A stretch of DNA of 64,000 bases, from NCBI RefSeq assembly GCF_900182665.1, contig NZ_FXTL01000003.1, forward strand, positions 124,001 to 188,000. The letters run 5' to 3'. This DNA comes from Propioniciclava tarda (lineage in GTDB: Bacteria > Actinomycetota > Actinomycetes > Propionibacteriales > Propionibacteriaceae). This document shows positions 29,392 through 38,420 of the stretch, in pieces; position 1 is the first letter of the stretch, and each line of letters starts with the position of its first letter. The notes under the pieces were generated by a model. It was not told the origin of the DNA, made no database searches, and saw only the letters and a program-made list of their open reading frames with translations. Position numbers and translations under genes: made by a program.

Positions 29392-29397
29392 TAAGCT
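29392..29397 (+). promoter_or_regulatory. Candidate -10 element of a leaderless rsmD promoter
   Basis: TAAGCT ends seven bases before the rsmD ATG at 29405; no ribosome binding site is visible. Confidence 0.45.
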
Positions 29398-29404
29398 CAC
29401 GCCC

Positions 29405-29992
29405 ATGTCCCGGATCGTTGCGGGTCGCCGCGGCGGCCAACGGCTGGTCATGCCGCCCCACGACCGCACCCGGCCGACGTCCGACCGCGTCCGGGAGTCC
29501 GCGTTCAACCTCATCGCAGCCTGGGCCGGGACCGCGGGGGAGCCCGCCGACACCCAGCTCGACCGGTTCTCGTTCCTCGACCTGTTCGCCGGCTCGGGCG
29601 CGGTCGCCCTCGAGGCCGCCAGCCGAGGCGCCGGGCCGGTCGTGGCCGTCGAGAAGGACGCGCCCACGGCGTCCGTCGCTCGCCGGAATGTCTCCACGCT
29701 GGGGCTCGCCGTCGACGTCGTGGTCTCCTCGGTGGACGCCTACCTGGCCGAGCGGGCCCGGCGTCCGTTCGACATCGTCTGGCTGGACCCTCCGTACGCC
29801 CTCGACTCGGACGCCGTCGCTCGCGTCGGCGCCCGCATCGTCGAGAGTGGCTGGTTGGCGGGCGACGGGCTGATCGTCACCGAACGGTCCGCGCGGGACG
29901 TCGCTCCTCCGTGGCCTACGGTCCTGCGTAACACGTGGTCGCGGCGCTACGGTGAGACCACGTTGTACTTCGCCACCCAGGAGGTCGAATGA
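29405..29992 (+). CDS. rsmD: 16S rRNA (guanine966-N2)-methyltransferase
   Basis: SAM-dependent enzyme of 195 residues. The N terminus M-S-R-I-V-A-G-x-x-x-G is typical of RsmD. Motif I is F-L-D-L-F-A-G-S-G-A-V-A-L-E-A, and the catalytic N6/N2 methylation motif D-P-P-Y is at about 128-131. It methylates G966 of 16S rRNA. Its stop overlaps the coaD start (ATGA), the conserved rsmD-coaD pair. Confidence 0.94.
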   Translation: MSRIVAGRRGGQRLVMPPHDRTRPTSDRVRESAFNLIAAWAGTAGEPADTQLDRFSFLDLFAGSGAVALEAASRGAGPVVAVEKDAPTASVARRNVSTLGLAVDVVVSSVDAYLAERARRPFDIVWLDPPYALDSDAVARVGARIVESGWLAGDGLIVTERSARDVAPPWPTVLRNTWSRRYGETTLYFATQEVE

Positions 29993-30480
29993 GGGCCATC
30001 TGCCCGGGCTCGTTCGATCCTGTGACGTACGGGCACCTGGACATCATTGATCGCGCCCACGCCATGTTCGGCGAGGTCCTCGTCGCTGTCGGCCGCAACA
30101 GCGCCAAGAACTACCTGTTCGACGCTCAAGAACGGGTCGCCCTGCTCAAAGACGCCCTAGGCGCCCGGGACGGCATCGAGGTCGTCGTGCTGGAAGGCCT
30201 GTTGGTCGACTTCAGCAGAGCCCACGGGTGTGGGGTGATCGTGAAGGGCGTCCGGTTCGCGGGCGATTTCGAGTTCGAGCTGCCCATGGCGCAGATGAAC
30301 AGCCGGCTGACCGGGATCGAGACCGTGCTGCTTCCGGCGACAACTCGCTGGGGAGCCGTGTCGTCGACCATCGTTCGCGAGGTGGCGTCATACGGTGGCG
30401 ACGTGTCAGAGTTCGTTCCGGCAAGCGTGAACACCGCCATCAGGGACAGGGTCGCCCAACGCAAGGAGGCAAAGTCATGA
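29989..30480 (+). CDS. coaD: Pantetheine-phosphate adenylyltransferase
   Basis: Coenzyme A biosynthetic enzyme of 163 residues that adds AMP to 4'-phosphopantetheine. It has C-P-G-S-F-D-P-V-T-Y-G-H (5-16) with the nucleotide-binding T-Y-G-H, the substrate region K-G-V-R-x-x-x-D-F-E-x-E-x-x-M-A-x-M-N, and V-S-S-T-I-V-R-E. The length is normal. The start overlaps rsmD and the stop overlaps the next gene by four bases. Confidence 0.97.
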   Translation: MRAICPGSFDPVTYGHLDIIDRAHAMFGEVLVAVGRNSAKNYLFDAQERVALLKDALGARDGIEVVVLEGLLVDFSRAHGCGVIVKGVRFAGDFEFELPMAQMNSRLTGIETVLLPATTRWGAVSSTIVREVASYGGDVSEFVPASVNTAIRDRVAQRKEAKS

Positions 30481-30947
30481 CGCAGTCAGCAGCCGATCTG
30501 GTTGCCGCGATCAAGACGCTCGTCGAGCAGGCGAAATCCGTGCCGATGTCGGCGTCCTGCATGGTCAACCGGTCCGAGGTGGTCGGGCTCCTCGACCAGG
30601 CCATGTCGGCCGTGCGTGAGGAGCAGGACGCCGCGACCAAGGCGTCCGGTGCCGAGGCGATCGCCGCAGCCCAGGCGGAAGCCCACCAGATCGTGGCGGA
30701 CGCGCGCGCCGAGGCCGAGCGGATCGTGACCGAGGACGAGTTGCACGCCGAGGCCGTGGCGAAGGCGTCCGAGCTCACGGATCGCACGAAGTCCGAGACG
30801 GACGCCCTGAGGCGCGAAGCGGACGCCTACGTGGACCAGCGCATGGCCGAGCTTGAGGCCTACATGTCCAAGACGCTGAACCAGCTGAAGACCATGCGTT
30901 CGCGCCTGTCGGAGCGCTCCGGCCTGGACGACCCCACGGACGCCTGA
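30477..30947 (+). CDS. Coiled-coil DivIVA-like protein at the SepIVA position
   Basis: Protein of 156 residues, almost wholly alpha-helical and rich in Ala, Glu, Gln and Arg. A central coiled coil (A-A-A-Q-A-E-A-H-Q-I-V-A-D-A-R-A-E-A-E-R-I-V) runs from about residue 50 to 130. It lies between coaD and the DUF177 gene. In mycobacteria the same slot holds SepIVA (Rv2927c), a DivIVA-like septation factor, but that protein is longer. I infer a role in division or polar growth from position and shape only. ATP synthase b-like coiled coils look similar. Confidence 0.7.
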   Translation: MTQSAADLVAAIKTLVEQAKSVPMSASCMVNRSEVVGLLDQAMSAVREEQDAATKASGAEAIAAAQAEAHQIVADARAEAERIVTEDELHAEAVAKASELTDRTKSETDALRREADAYVDQRMAELEAYMSKTLNQLKTMRSRLSERSGLDDPTDA

Positions 30948-31030
30948 GCCGTTTTGCCGCCCCATCGGCGGCACGGTAGTCTTGCCCCTCGGTTATGGCG
31001 CTGTCGTGCCAAGGGTGAAGGGGCGTTACG

Positions 31031-31570
31031 GTGCATCGCGTTCTTGACCCGCGTTCCGGGCTCGTATTCGACATTCACGATATGGGTCGCCACGCGGGTG
31101 GGATGAAGCAGGTGCAACGGGAAACCCCGGCTCCCGAGGGCTTTGGCAACGACGTAATCGGGGTACCCGTGGGCTCTCCCATCCAGCTCGATCTCATGCT
31201 CGAGGCGGTCGTGGAGGGCGTCCTGGTCACCGGCGTCGCCGAAGTCCGGCTCGCCGGGGAGTGCGCTCGGTGCTTGAAGCCGCTCGTCTCGTCCGAGACG
31301 GTGGACGTTCAAGAACTGTTCCTCTTCCCGGACAAGGACTCCGAGGACGACGAGGCCAGCCGCGTCGAGGGAGACTTCGTCGATCTCGAGCCCGTCCTGA
31401 GGGACGCGGTGGTGCTCGACCTGCCGTTCATTCCGCTGTGTTCAGCGGACTGCGCAGGGCTCTGCCCCCGGTGTGGGGCCGACCTCAACGCAGATCCCGA
31501 ACACGGTCACGCCGGTGAAGTCGACCCTCGTTGGGCCGCCCTCACCGACTGGGCGAACGACAACGGATAG
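31031..31570 (+). CDS. DUF177 (YceD) family protein
   Basis: Protein of 179 residues of the YceD/DUF177 family, which nearly always precedes rpmF and in plants and bacteria is linked to 23S rRNA accumulation. The family pattern is visible: V-x-G-V-A-E-V-x-L-x-G-E-C-A-R-C-L at the centre, and C-S-A-D-C-A-G-L-C-P-R-C-G-A-D-L-N near the C terminus. The cysteines may bind zinc. The GTG at 31031 has GAAGGGG upstream. rpmF follows 42 bases later. Confidence 0.88.
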   Translation: MHRVLDPRSGLVFDIHDMGRHAGGMKQVQRETPAPEGFGNDVIGVPVGSPIQLDLMLEAVVEGVLVTGVAEVRLAGECARCLKPLVSSETVDVQELFLFPDKDSEDDEASRVEGDFVDLEPVLRDAVVLDLPFIPLCSADCAGLCPRCGADLNADPEHGHAGEVDPRWAALTDWANDNG

Positions 31571-31612
31571 TGATCCCCAGGCCTTCCGGCCGATACGAGG
31601 AAAGAGTTTGAC

Positions 31613-31804
31613 GTGGCTGTTCCCAAGCGGAGGATGTCCCGCTCCAACACGCGCTCGCGCCGCTCCCAGTGGAAGATGGCGGCCCCGACGCTCGTGACGT
31701 GCGCCAACGCGGCCTGCCGCGAGAAGCACCTGCCGCACACGGCGTGCCCCGCCTGCGGTCAGTACGGCCCCCGCGCGTCGCGTCGGCAGATCCTCGAGCC
31801 GTGA
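31613..31804 (+). CDS. rpmF: 50S ribosomal protein L32
   Basis: Large-subunit protein of 63 residues. It begins [14 protein letters not shown]-x-R-R-S-Q-W-K and has the zinc-ribbon-like cysteines C-x-x-x-x-C and C-P-A-C-G. The GTG at 31613 has GAGGAAAG upstream. Its stop overlaps the rnc start. Confidence 0.97.
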   Translation: MAVPKRRMSRSNTRSRRSQWKMAAPTLVTCANAACREKHLPHTACPACGQYGPRASRRQILEP

Positions 31805-32556
31805 GCGACGCGGCTGACAGCCGCATCCAGATCTTGCTAGGCGAGCTGGGGATCGGAGTCGATCCCCAGCTCGTTGAGCTTGCCCTGACACACCGTTCGT
31901 GGGCGTTCGAGCACGACGCTGCTCCGCACAACGAGCGTTTGGAATTCCTCGGTGACTCCGTGCTCGGGCTCGTGGTCACCGAGCACCTGTACCGCCACTA
32001 CCCCGACTACACCGAGGGTCGCCTGGCCAAGTTGCGCGCCGCGGTCGTGTCGACCGCGGCCCTCGCCGTGCGGGCTCGTGAGTTGGACCTGGGCCGCCTG
32101 ATCCGCCTCGGCCGCGGCGAGATCCTGACCGGCGGTGCGAACAAGGATTCGATCCTCGCCGACACGATGGAGGCCCTGATCGGGGCCGTCTACATCTCGG
32201 CCGGCCGGGACGCCGCGACGACGTACGTCCACAGCATCGTCGACGAGATGATCACGGTCGCTGACACCAAGGGCGCCGCTTTGGAGTGGAAGATGTCGCT
32301 CCAGGACCTCTGCTCCGAACTCGGTCTGGCGATGCCCACGTACGTGCATGAGGCGTCCGGACCAGACCACGACAAGCGCTTCGAAGCGCGGGCGTCCATC
32401 GGGGGCGTCCTGTACGACGGTTCCATCGGTCGCTCGAAGAAGGAGGCTGAGCAGGGGGCTGCTCAGTTCGCCTACGAGGCCATTCTGGCCGGCCGCGCGA
32501 AGGCGTCCGAGTTGGATCAGACGGACGTCCTGCAGGACGCCGCCACCGACGGCTGA
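31801..32556 (+). CDS. rnc: Ribonuclease III
   Basis: Double-strand-specific endonuclease of 251 residues for rRNA processing. The catalytic signature [12 protein letters not shown] lies at about 44-55, the second acidic cluster is D-T-M-E-A-L-I-G-A (E), and the dsRNA-binding domain occupies about 170-235 (S-K-K-E-A-E-Q-x-A-A). The GTG at 31801 overlaps the rpmF stop (GTGA); the frame upstream belongs to rpmF in another register. mutM overlaps the stop by one base. Confidence 0.96.
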   Translation: MSDAADSRIQILLGELGIGVDPQLVELALTHRSWAFEHDAAPHNERLEFLGDSVLGLVVTEHLYRHYPDYTEGRLAKLRAAVVSTAALAVRARELDLGRLIRLGRGEILTGGANKDSILADTMEALIGAVYISAGRDAATTYVHSIVDEMITVADTKGAALEWKMSLQDLCSELGLAMPTYVHEASGPDHDKRFEARASIGGVLYDGSIGRSKKEAEQGAAQFAYEAILAGRAKASELDQTDVLQDAATDG

Positions 32557-33404
32557 TGCCTGAGCTGCCCGAGGTCGAGACCGTCAGGCGCGGTCTCGCG
32601 TCCGTCGTCACGGGCCGTCGGGTGGACGCCGTGAGCGTCCTCCATCCGCGTCCGGTTCGGCGTCACGCTGCCGGGCCCGAGGACTTTGCCGCCACCTTGA
32701 CCGGACGCCGCTTCGGCGAGCCGCGCCGGCGCGGCAAGTACTTGTGGTTGCCGCTGGAGGACGGCGATGCGGTCCTGGCGCACCTCGGGATGAGCGGCCA
32801 GTTCCGGGTGGACGCCCCCGCCGCCGAGCTGCCGCGCAACACGCGCGTCCTGTTCAACCTGGACGACGGGCGTCAGCTGCGCTTCGTCGACCAGCGGATG
32901 TTCGGCGGCCTGTCGGTGAGCCCGGGCGGCGCGGAGCTACCGGACGAGGTGGCCCATATCGGACGCGACCTGTTCGATCCCGACCTCGATGTCGACGCGT
33001 TGGTCGCCCGCATCCGGCGGCGGGGGAGCGGCATCAAGCGGGTGCTGCTCGATCAGACGGTGACGTCCGGCATCGGCAACATCTACGCGGACGAGGCGCT
33101 CTGGCACTCGGGCGTCCACTACGACCATCCGGCGGACGGACTCGCGCCGCGTCGCGTCCGGGCACTGCTGGACGCCGCGCGCGACGTCATGTCGGACGCC
33201 CTCACCGTCGGCGGCACGTCGTTCGACGCGCTGTACGTCAACGTGAACGGCGAATCGGGCTACTTCGATCGGACGCTGAACGCCTACGGACGCGAGGGCC
33301 TGCCGTGCGCGCGCTGCGGGACGCCGATCGTCCGCGAGCACTTCATGAACAGGTCGTCCTTCTTCTGCCCACGCTGCCAGACCGTGCCCAGGCGCGAGAG
33401 CTGA
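32556..33404 (+). CDS. mutM: Formamidopyrimidine-DNA glycosylase
   Basis: Base-excision enzyme of 282 residues removing 8-oxoguanine. The N terminus M-P-E-L-P-E-V-E supplies the catalytic Pro and Glu after Met removal, L-G-M-S-G and D-x-R-x-F-G follow, then the helix-two-turn-helix with [12 protein letters not shown]. The C-terminal zinc finger is [10 protein letters not shown][15 protein letters not shown]. All four Cys are kept. Conserved rnc-mutM-smc context. Confidence 0.96.
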   Translation: MPELPEVETVRRGLASVVTGRRVDAVSVLHPRPVRRHAAGPEDFAATLTGRRFGEPRRRGKYLWLPLEDGDAVLAHLGMSGQFRVDAPAAELPRNTRVLFNLDDGRQLRFVDQRMFGGLSVSPGGAELPDEVAHIGRDLFDPDLDVDALVARIRRRGSGIKRVLLDQTVTSGIGNIYADEALWHSGVHYDHPADGLAPRRVRALLDAARDVMSDALTVGGTSFDALYVNVNGESGYFDRTLNAYGREGLPCARCGTPIVREHFMNRSSFFCPRCQTVPRRES

Positions 33405-33433
33405 CTTCGTCCAAACACCAGCACCACGCAGCG

Positions 33434-33556
33434 ATGCAGTTCGTCGCGGTGAGGCTCACTGTTGATGAAGTGGCCGCCCTGGACGCCATCGCGGGTCGGG
33501 ACAGCGTCAGCCGCTCTGAGGCGATCCGACGCGAACTGGCTCACGTCGCGGCGTGA
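33434..33556 (+). CDS. Small ribbon-helix-helix (CopG/Arc-like) DNA-binding protein
   Basis: Predicted 40-residue product starting M-Q-F-V-A-V-R-L-T. A beta strand, then V-D-E-V-A-A-L-D-A-I-A and S-R-S-E-A-I-R-R-E-L fit the ribbon-helix-helix pattern of antitoxin-type repressors. No toxin gene is visible next to it: mutM lies 29 bases upstream and the GtrA-like gene starts about 120 bases downstream. The start is uncertain because there is no clear ribosome binding site. Confidence 0.6.
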   Translation: MQFVAVRLTVDEVAALDAIAGRDSVSRSEAIRRELAHVAA

Positions 33557-33676
33557 AGGTCCACCCGAACGCACTCAAGCACGGCGTCAGTCACGAGGAC
33601 GCGGTGCAGGCGGCCGACGGGGGACGAACTTGCGCCGACGGCGTCCACAGGAGGCCACCGCTAGACTCTCGCGCTT

Positions 33677-34219
33677 GTGAGGCGCCTCTACGACCAGCAT
33701 GGGATCGTGCTGCGCCAGTTTGTGAAATTCGGACTGGTCGGCGGCGCCGGCGTCGTGGTGAACATGATCGTCACGGTGATCCTCAACAAGCTCAACGGCG
33801 GCACCGTCAACGCTCAGCGCGTCCTCATCTCGCTGCCCGGCACGCCGTACAACATCCGCTACACCACCTTCGTCTGGATCGGCGCCTTCTGCGTCGCCGT
33901 GGTGTTCAACTTCGTGCTGAACCGCTACTGGACGTTTAGGCACGGCGACAAGGCGCCCTTCTGGCACGAGTTCTGGCCGTTCGTCGCGGTCGGCTCGGTG
34001 GCGGCCGTCGTCGGGATCTTCATCAAGATCGCGCTCACGAACCCGATCTCGCCGCTCGTCCTGCCCGAGCCGTACTGGCACGAAAACGCCGGCCTGCAGT
34101 CGCGCGAGTATTGGAGTCAGCTCATCACCATCGTCGTCACGATGCCGATCAACTTCATCGTGAACAAGCTCTGGACGTTCACCTCGGTCCGCGACCGCCA
34201 CTCGGCGAAGTCCGCCTGA
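33677..34219 (+). CDS. GtrA-like membrane protein
   Basis: Integral membrane protein of 180 residues with four hydrophobic helices. Q-F-V-K-F-G-L-V-G-G-A-G-V-V-V-N at the first helix and V-F-N-F-V-L-N-R-Y-W-T-F and F-I-V-N-K-L-W-T-F at the second and fourth are the GtrA/DPMS-TM signature. Family members flip polyprenyl-linked sugars for cell-envelope glycosylation. The GTG at 33677 lies nine bases after a -10-like TAGACT (33662-33667). The partner glycosyltransferase is not nearby. Confidence 0.88.
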   Translation: MRRLYDQHGIVLRQFVKFGLVGGAGVVVNMIVTVILNKLNGGTVNAQRVLISLPGTPYNIRYTTFVWIGAFCVAVVFNFVLNRYWTFRHGDKAPFWHEFWPFVAVGSVAAVVGIFIKIALTNPISPLVLPEPYWHENAGLQSREYWSQLITIVVTMPINFIVNKLWTFTSVRDRHSAKSA

Positions 34220-34233
34220 CGGCTCGCGATCGT

Positions 34234-34239
34234 TAGGGT
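34234..34239 (+). promoter_or_regulatory. Candidate -10 element of a leaderless smc promoter
   Basis: TAGGGT ends seven bases before the smc GTG start at 34247. Confidence 0.5.
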
Positions 34240-34246
34240 GTGAGCC

Positions 34247-37200
34247 GTGTATCTGAAGAGTCTGACGCTGCGGGGATTCAAGTCCTTCGCATCGGCGACG
34301 ACCCTGCTGTTCGAACCGGGGATCACCGCCATCGTCGGGCCCAACGGATCCGGTAAGTCCAACGTCGTGGACGCCCTGAGCTGGGTCATGGGCGAGCAGG
34401 GCGTCAAGTCCCTACGCGGCGGCAAGATGGAGGACGTCATCTTCGCCGGCACGGCCGGACGCGCCCCCCTCGGCCGCGCCGAGGTTGCCCTCACCATCGA
34501 CAACTCCGACGGCGCCCTGCCGATCGAGTACACCGAGGTCACGCTCAAGCGCACGATGTTCCGCTCGGGCGGCTCCGAGTACGCGATCAACGGCCACCCC
34601 GCCCGCCTCCTGGACGTCCAGGAACTCCTGTCCGACTCCGGCATCGGACGCGAGATGCACGTCATCGTCGGTCAGGGCCAGCTGGACGCGATCCTGCAGG
34701 CCACGCCCGAGACCCGCCGCGGCTTCATCGAGGAGGCCGCCGGCGTCCTGAAGCATCGCAAGCGCAAGGAGCGCGCCCTCCGCAAACTGGAGTCGACCCA
34801 GGTCAACCTCGATCGCCTCCAGGACCTGTTGGCCGAGATCCGCCGCCAGCTCAAACCTCTTGGACGCCAAGCCGAGGTCGCGCGCAAGGCGGCGGTCGTC
34901 CAGGCCGAGCTGAGGGACGCGAAGGCGCGGCTGCTCGCCGATGACTACGTGCTGGCCACCCTGGCGCTGGAGTCCGAACTGGCGGCGGAGGCGTCCCTGC
35001 GTCAGCAGCGACTCGACCTCGAGGCCGCCCTGGAACGCGCCCGCGACGACGAGGCCGCCGCCGAGCGGGCCGCTCAGGCGTCCGCTCCCGCGGTCGCCCG
35101 CGCGCAGGAGACCTGGTACGCGCTGGCAGCCCTCAAGGAGCGCATCTCGTCGACCCGCGCGATCGCGTCCGAGCGCGTCCGCAACGCGGCGAACGTGACC
35201 ATCGATGATCGCCGCGGACGCGACCCGGAGGCGATCGAGGCGGAGGCGTCCGAGATCAAGGCCGCCGAGGACGCCTTGGCGGCCGAGATCGCCCAGCTCG
35301 CCGAGGCGCTGAAGGCGGCCACCGCGGAGGTCGTCGCCACGGAGTCGGCCCATGCGGCCGCCGAGAAGACGTACGCGGCCCAGGTCCGGGCCATCGCCGA
35401 CCGCCGCGAGGGCCTCGCCCGGCTCACCGGCGAAGTGAACTCGCTCAAGTCGCGCACCGACGCTGCCGAAGGCGAGATCGGACGCCTCGCAGCGTCCGCC
35501 GCCGAGGCGCGCGATCGCGCCGGGCTGGCCCGCAAGCGGTTCACCGACCTCGAAGTCCAGATCGCGGGGCTCAGCGAGGGCGAGTCCAGCCTGGACGCCG
35601 ACTACGAGGCCGCCGAAGCTGAGCGGGGCGCGGCCGAAGCGCAGCTCACCGAGCTTCGCCACGCCGAGCAGCGGGCAGCCCAGGAGCGCGCCGCGCTGGC
35701 CGCCCGGCTGGACGCTCTCAAGCTGGGCCTCGACCGCAAGGATGCCTCGGCCGCGCTGCTGGCGGCGTCCGACCGGGTCGGGGGCGTCCTCGGCTCCGTC
35801 GCGGCCCTGTTGACCGTGCGGAACGGCTACGAACAGGCCGTCGCGGCCGCGCTGGGCGGCGCCGCGGAAGCCGTCGCCGTCGTCGGTCTCGACGCGGCCG
35901 TGACCGCGTTCGACCACCTCAAGGCGGACGACCTGGGGCGCGCGGGCCTGCTCGTGGGCGGCGCCCGCGCCGCCGACGATCGCGCGTCGTGGCCGGTTCT
36001 GCCCGCGGGGGCGTCCTATGCCGCGGATGCTGTCGAGGTCGACGAGGGGCTGCGGCCGAGCGTCGTGCGGCTGCTGCGCAAGGTGGCCGTGGTTGACGAC
36101 CTGCCCGCGGCCCGCGCGCTGGTCGCCGCCCTTCCGGACATCTCGGCGGTGACGAGGGACGGCGACCTGCTCAGCGAGTGGTTCTCCTCGGGTGGGTCGT
36201 CGGCGAAGCCCTCGCTGATCGAGATCCAAGCAGCCGTCGATGAGGCGTCCGAGCGCCTCGTCGCCGCCCACAACGAGGTCGAACGGGTCGGCTTCGCGCT
36301 GGCCGCCGCGAAGGTCGTCCTGGACGCCGCCGCCGAGCGGTCGGAGGCGGCCCTCGCGCGCCTCAACGAGTCGGACGCCGCCTTCTCGGCCCTCGCCGAG
36401 GAGTTCGGACGCCTCAAGCAGACGATGGCCGCCGCCGTCGCCGAGGCCGAGCGCTTTGACGCGGCCATCGCCAAGGCCGAGGCGTCCAGGGTCGCGGACG
36501 CCGAGCGCCTGGCTGCGCTGCAGCTGCGCCTCGAACTCGCGTCCGAGCAGACCGAGGTCGCCGAGGCGGACCCGACCGAGCGCGACCGGCTCGCCAAGGC
36601 GTCCAGCCAGAAGCGCCAAGCCGAAATGGAGGCGCGGCTCGCCCTCCGCACCACCGAGGAGCGCGCCCGCGCGCTCGCCGGACGCGCCGACTCGCTGATC
36701 CGCGCGGCCCAGGCCGAGCGCCAGGCCCGCCAGCAGGCGGCGCAGCGACGGGAGCAACTGCTGCGCGAGGCCGAGGTGGCGAAGGCCGCGGCGGCGGCGT
36801 CCGACTGGCTGTTGACGATCGTCGCCTCCTCGCAGCTCGCCGCCGGCGAGGTGCGCACGGCGGCCGAGCGCGAGCGGCAACAGGCGGACGCCCACGTGAC
36901 GGCCGCGCGCCAGGCGTCGCGCGAGCTCGCCAAGCAGTTCGAGTCGCTGGTCGACACCGTGCACCGCGACGAACTGGCCCGCGCCGAGCAGCGGATGCGG
37001 GTCGAGGCGCTGGCGTCCAAGGCCCTCGACGAACTCGGTCTGACGCCCGAGGTGCTGACCGACGACTACGGTCCGGACAGCCTGATTCCCGTGCTGACCA
37101 GGCCGGACGGGTCCGCTCTGACCGATGAGGACGAGACGCCGGATCCGGTGCCCTACGTCCGCGAGCAGCAGGAGAAGCGGCTGCGCGCCGCCGAACGCAA

Positions 37201-37810
37201 CCTGCAGACCCTCGGGCGGATCAACCCGCTGGCGCTCGAGGAGTTCGACGCCATGCAGGAGCGCCACGCGTTCCTCGCCGAGCAGCTCGAGGACCTCCGC
37301 CAGACCCGCTCCGACCTGGCCGGGATCATCGACGAGGTGGACGCCCGCGTTCAGCAGGTGTTCGCAGAGGCCTACGCCGACGTCGAGGCGGCCTTCGCGG
37401 CGTCCTTCGCGCGCCTGTTCCCGGGCGGCGAGGGACGGCTCATCCTGACCGAGCCGGGGCAGTGGCTGACGACGGGCGTCGACGTCGAGGCGCGTCCGGC
37501 GGGCAAAAAGGTCAAGCGCCTGTCGCTGCTGTCGGGCGGCGAGCGATCACTGGTGGCCGTGGCTTTCCTGGTGGCGCTCTTCAAGGCCCGCCCGAGCCCG
37601 TTCTACATCCTCGACGAGGTCGAAGCCGCCCTGGACGACGTCAACCTTGGCCGCCTGCTCGCCATCTATGAGGAATTGCGCGAGAACAGCCAGATGCTGA
37701 TCATCACCCACCAGAAGCGCACGATGGAGGTCGCCGACGCTCTCTACGGCGTCACGATGCGCGAGGACGGAGTGTCGACGGTCATCAGTTCGCGGCTCCG
37801 CGACGGGTAG
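34247..37810 (+). CDS. smc: Chromosome segregation ATPase SMC
   Basis: Condensin ATPase of 1187 residues that compacts and separates chromosomes. The N-terminal head has Walker A G-P-N-G-S-G-K-S-N (31-39) and the Q-loop W-V-M-G-E-Q. Long Ala/Glu/Arg coiled coils flank a hinge near 505-660 (G-V-L-G-S-V-A-A-L-L). The C-terminal head has the signature L-S-G-G-E-R-S (about 1095-1101) and Walker B Y-I-L-D-E-V-E-A-A-L-D-D. The GTG follows a leaderless-type promoter. About 14 GCGTCC/GGACGC copies occur in its first kilobase. ftsY follows after one gene, the usual smc-ftsY-ffh order. Confidence 0.97.
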   Translation: MYLKSLTLRGFKSFASATTLLFEPGITAIVGPNGSGKSNVVDALSWVMGEQGVKSLRGGKMEDVIFAGTAGRAPLGRAEVALTIDNSDGALPIEYTEVTLKRTMFRSGGSEYAINGHPARLLDVQELLSDSGIGREMHVIVGQGQLDAILQATPETRRGFIEEAAGVLKHRKRKERALRKLESTQVNLDRLQDLLAEIRRQLKPLGRQAEVARKAAVVQAELRDAKARLLADDYVLATLALESELAAEASLRQQRLDLEAALERARDDEAAAERAAQASAPAVARAQETWYALAALKERISSTRAIASERVRNAANVTIDDRRGRDPEAIEAEASEIKAAEDALAAEIAQLAEALKAATAEVVATESAHAAAEKTYAAQVRAIADRREGLARLTGEVNSLKSRTDAAEGEIGRLAASAAEARDRAGLARKRFTDLEVQIAGLSEGESSLDADYEAAEAERGAAEAQLTELRHAEQRAAQERAALAARLDALKLGLDRKDASAALLAASDRVGGVLGSVAALLTVRNGYEQAVAAALGGAAEAVAVVGLDAAVTAFDHLKADDLGRAGLLVGGARAADDRASWPVLPAGASYAADAVEVDEGLRPSVVRLLRKVAVVDDLPAARALVAALPDISAVTRDGDLLSEWFSSGGSSAKPSLIEIQAAVDEASERLVAAHNEVERVGFALAAAKVVLDAAAERSEAALARLNESDAAFSALAEEFGRLKQTMAAAVAEAERFDAAIAKAEASRVADAERLAALQLRLELASEQTEVAEADPTERDRLAKASSQKRQAEMEARLALRTTEERARALAGRADSLIRAAQAERQARQQAAQRREQLLREAEVAKAAAAASDWLLTIVASSQLAAGEVRTAAERERQQADAHVTAARQASRELAKQFESLVDTVHRDELARAEQRMRVEALASKALDELGLTPEVLTDDYGPDSLIPVLTRPDGSALTDEDETPDPVPYVREQQEKRLRAAERNLQTLGRINPLALEEFDAMQERHAFLAEQLEDLRQTRSDLAGIIDEVDARVQQVFAEAYADVEAAFAASFARLFPGGEGRLILTEPGQWLTTGVDVEARPAGKKVKRLSLLSGGERSLVAVAFLVALFKARPSPFYILDEVEAALDDVNLGRLLAIYEELRENSQMLIITHQKRTMEVADALYGVTMREDGVSTVISSRLRDG

Positions 37811-37853
37811 CAGGTAGAATGACCGTCGAAATCCTTCGAAGGAGCTTTGTTTC

Positions 37854-38372
37854 GTGCTGCCCACCATCGTCGCGCTGATCTTGATCGTGCTGCTGGCCAT
37901 CGCCGTCGTCGCCATGGTCGTTGTCGGCATGGAGGGCGCAGGCCGGCACCGCATCCCCGAGGTCGCACACACGCTGGCCCGCGCCGGCAAGCACCTGAAC
38001 GGTGAGGCTGATCCGCCCGCTGGCCTGGTCGCGTTCTTTGAAGAGGTGGAGGACAGCGCCGAGGCGCTGCGCCGTCGTACGGCGTCCGCGCGCTCCGCAT
38101 TGTCGGCCAAGTCGGCCAGCACGGCGCGGTCTGCTCGGACGGCGATCTCGGCTCGCTCGGCCGCGTCGGCGCGGTCCGCCGCGCGTCCGGACGAGGATCC
38201 GGTCGAGCGGCCCTCGGTCACGTCCGATGCCTCTCCGGCTCCCCGGACCTGGGCGAAGGTCGCTGACCCGGCTGTGCAGCCGACCGTCGCGTCCGTGACC
38301 GGCGAGGCGGCCGAGGCGGCCGCACCGGCGTCGTCGAACGCCTGGACCACCTGGACCGCCGAGAACTCCTAG
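37854..38372 (+). CDS. Membrane-anchored Ala/Ser/Arg low-complexity protein between smc and ftsY
   Basis: Not recognised. The product (172 residues) has one N-terminal membrane helix (about 3-26) and then a soluble stretch. From about residue 75 to 111 lies a low-complexity run in which A-R-S-A, A-S-A-R and S-A-K-S units recur, giving a basic helical segment, followed by a Pro/Ala/Ser-rich tail. The GTG at 37854 has GAAGGAG (37838-37844) upstream, and TCGAA-ATCC-TTCGA lies just before it. A surface or membrane-tethered DNA- or wall-binding role is conceivable but unsupported. Confidence 0.65.
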   Translation: MLPTIVALILIVLLAIAVVAMVVVGMEGAGRHRIPEVAHTLARAGKHLNGEADPPAGLVAFFEEVEDSAEALRRRTASARSALSAKSASTARSARTAISARSAASARSAARPDEDPVERPSVTSDASPAPRTWAKVADPAVQPTVASVTGEAAEAAAPASSNAWTTWTAENS

Positions 38373-38408
38373 CCCTTGGCGGCGCCGGGCCCTGCCCTCC
38401 CGCTCGCC

Positions 38409-38414
38409 TAAGCT
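38409..38414 (+). promoter_or_regulatory. Candidate -10 element of a leaderless ftsY promoter
   Basis: TAAGCT ends six bases before the ftsY GTG at 38421; no ribosome binding site is visible. Confidence 0.45.
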
Positions 38415-38420
38415 GACCGC

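Noticed and set aside
34412-37267. A 951-codon open frame opposite smc
   Set aside because: It is antisense to SMC and its translation is Gly/Arg/Leu-rich with no recognisable domain.
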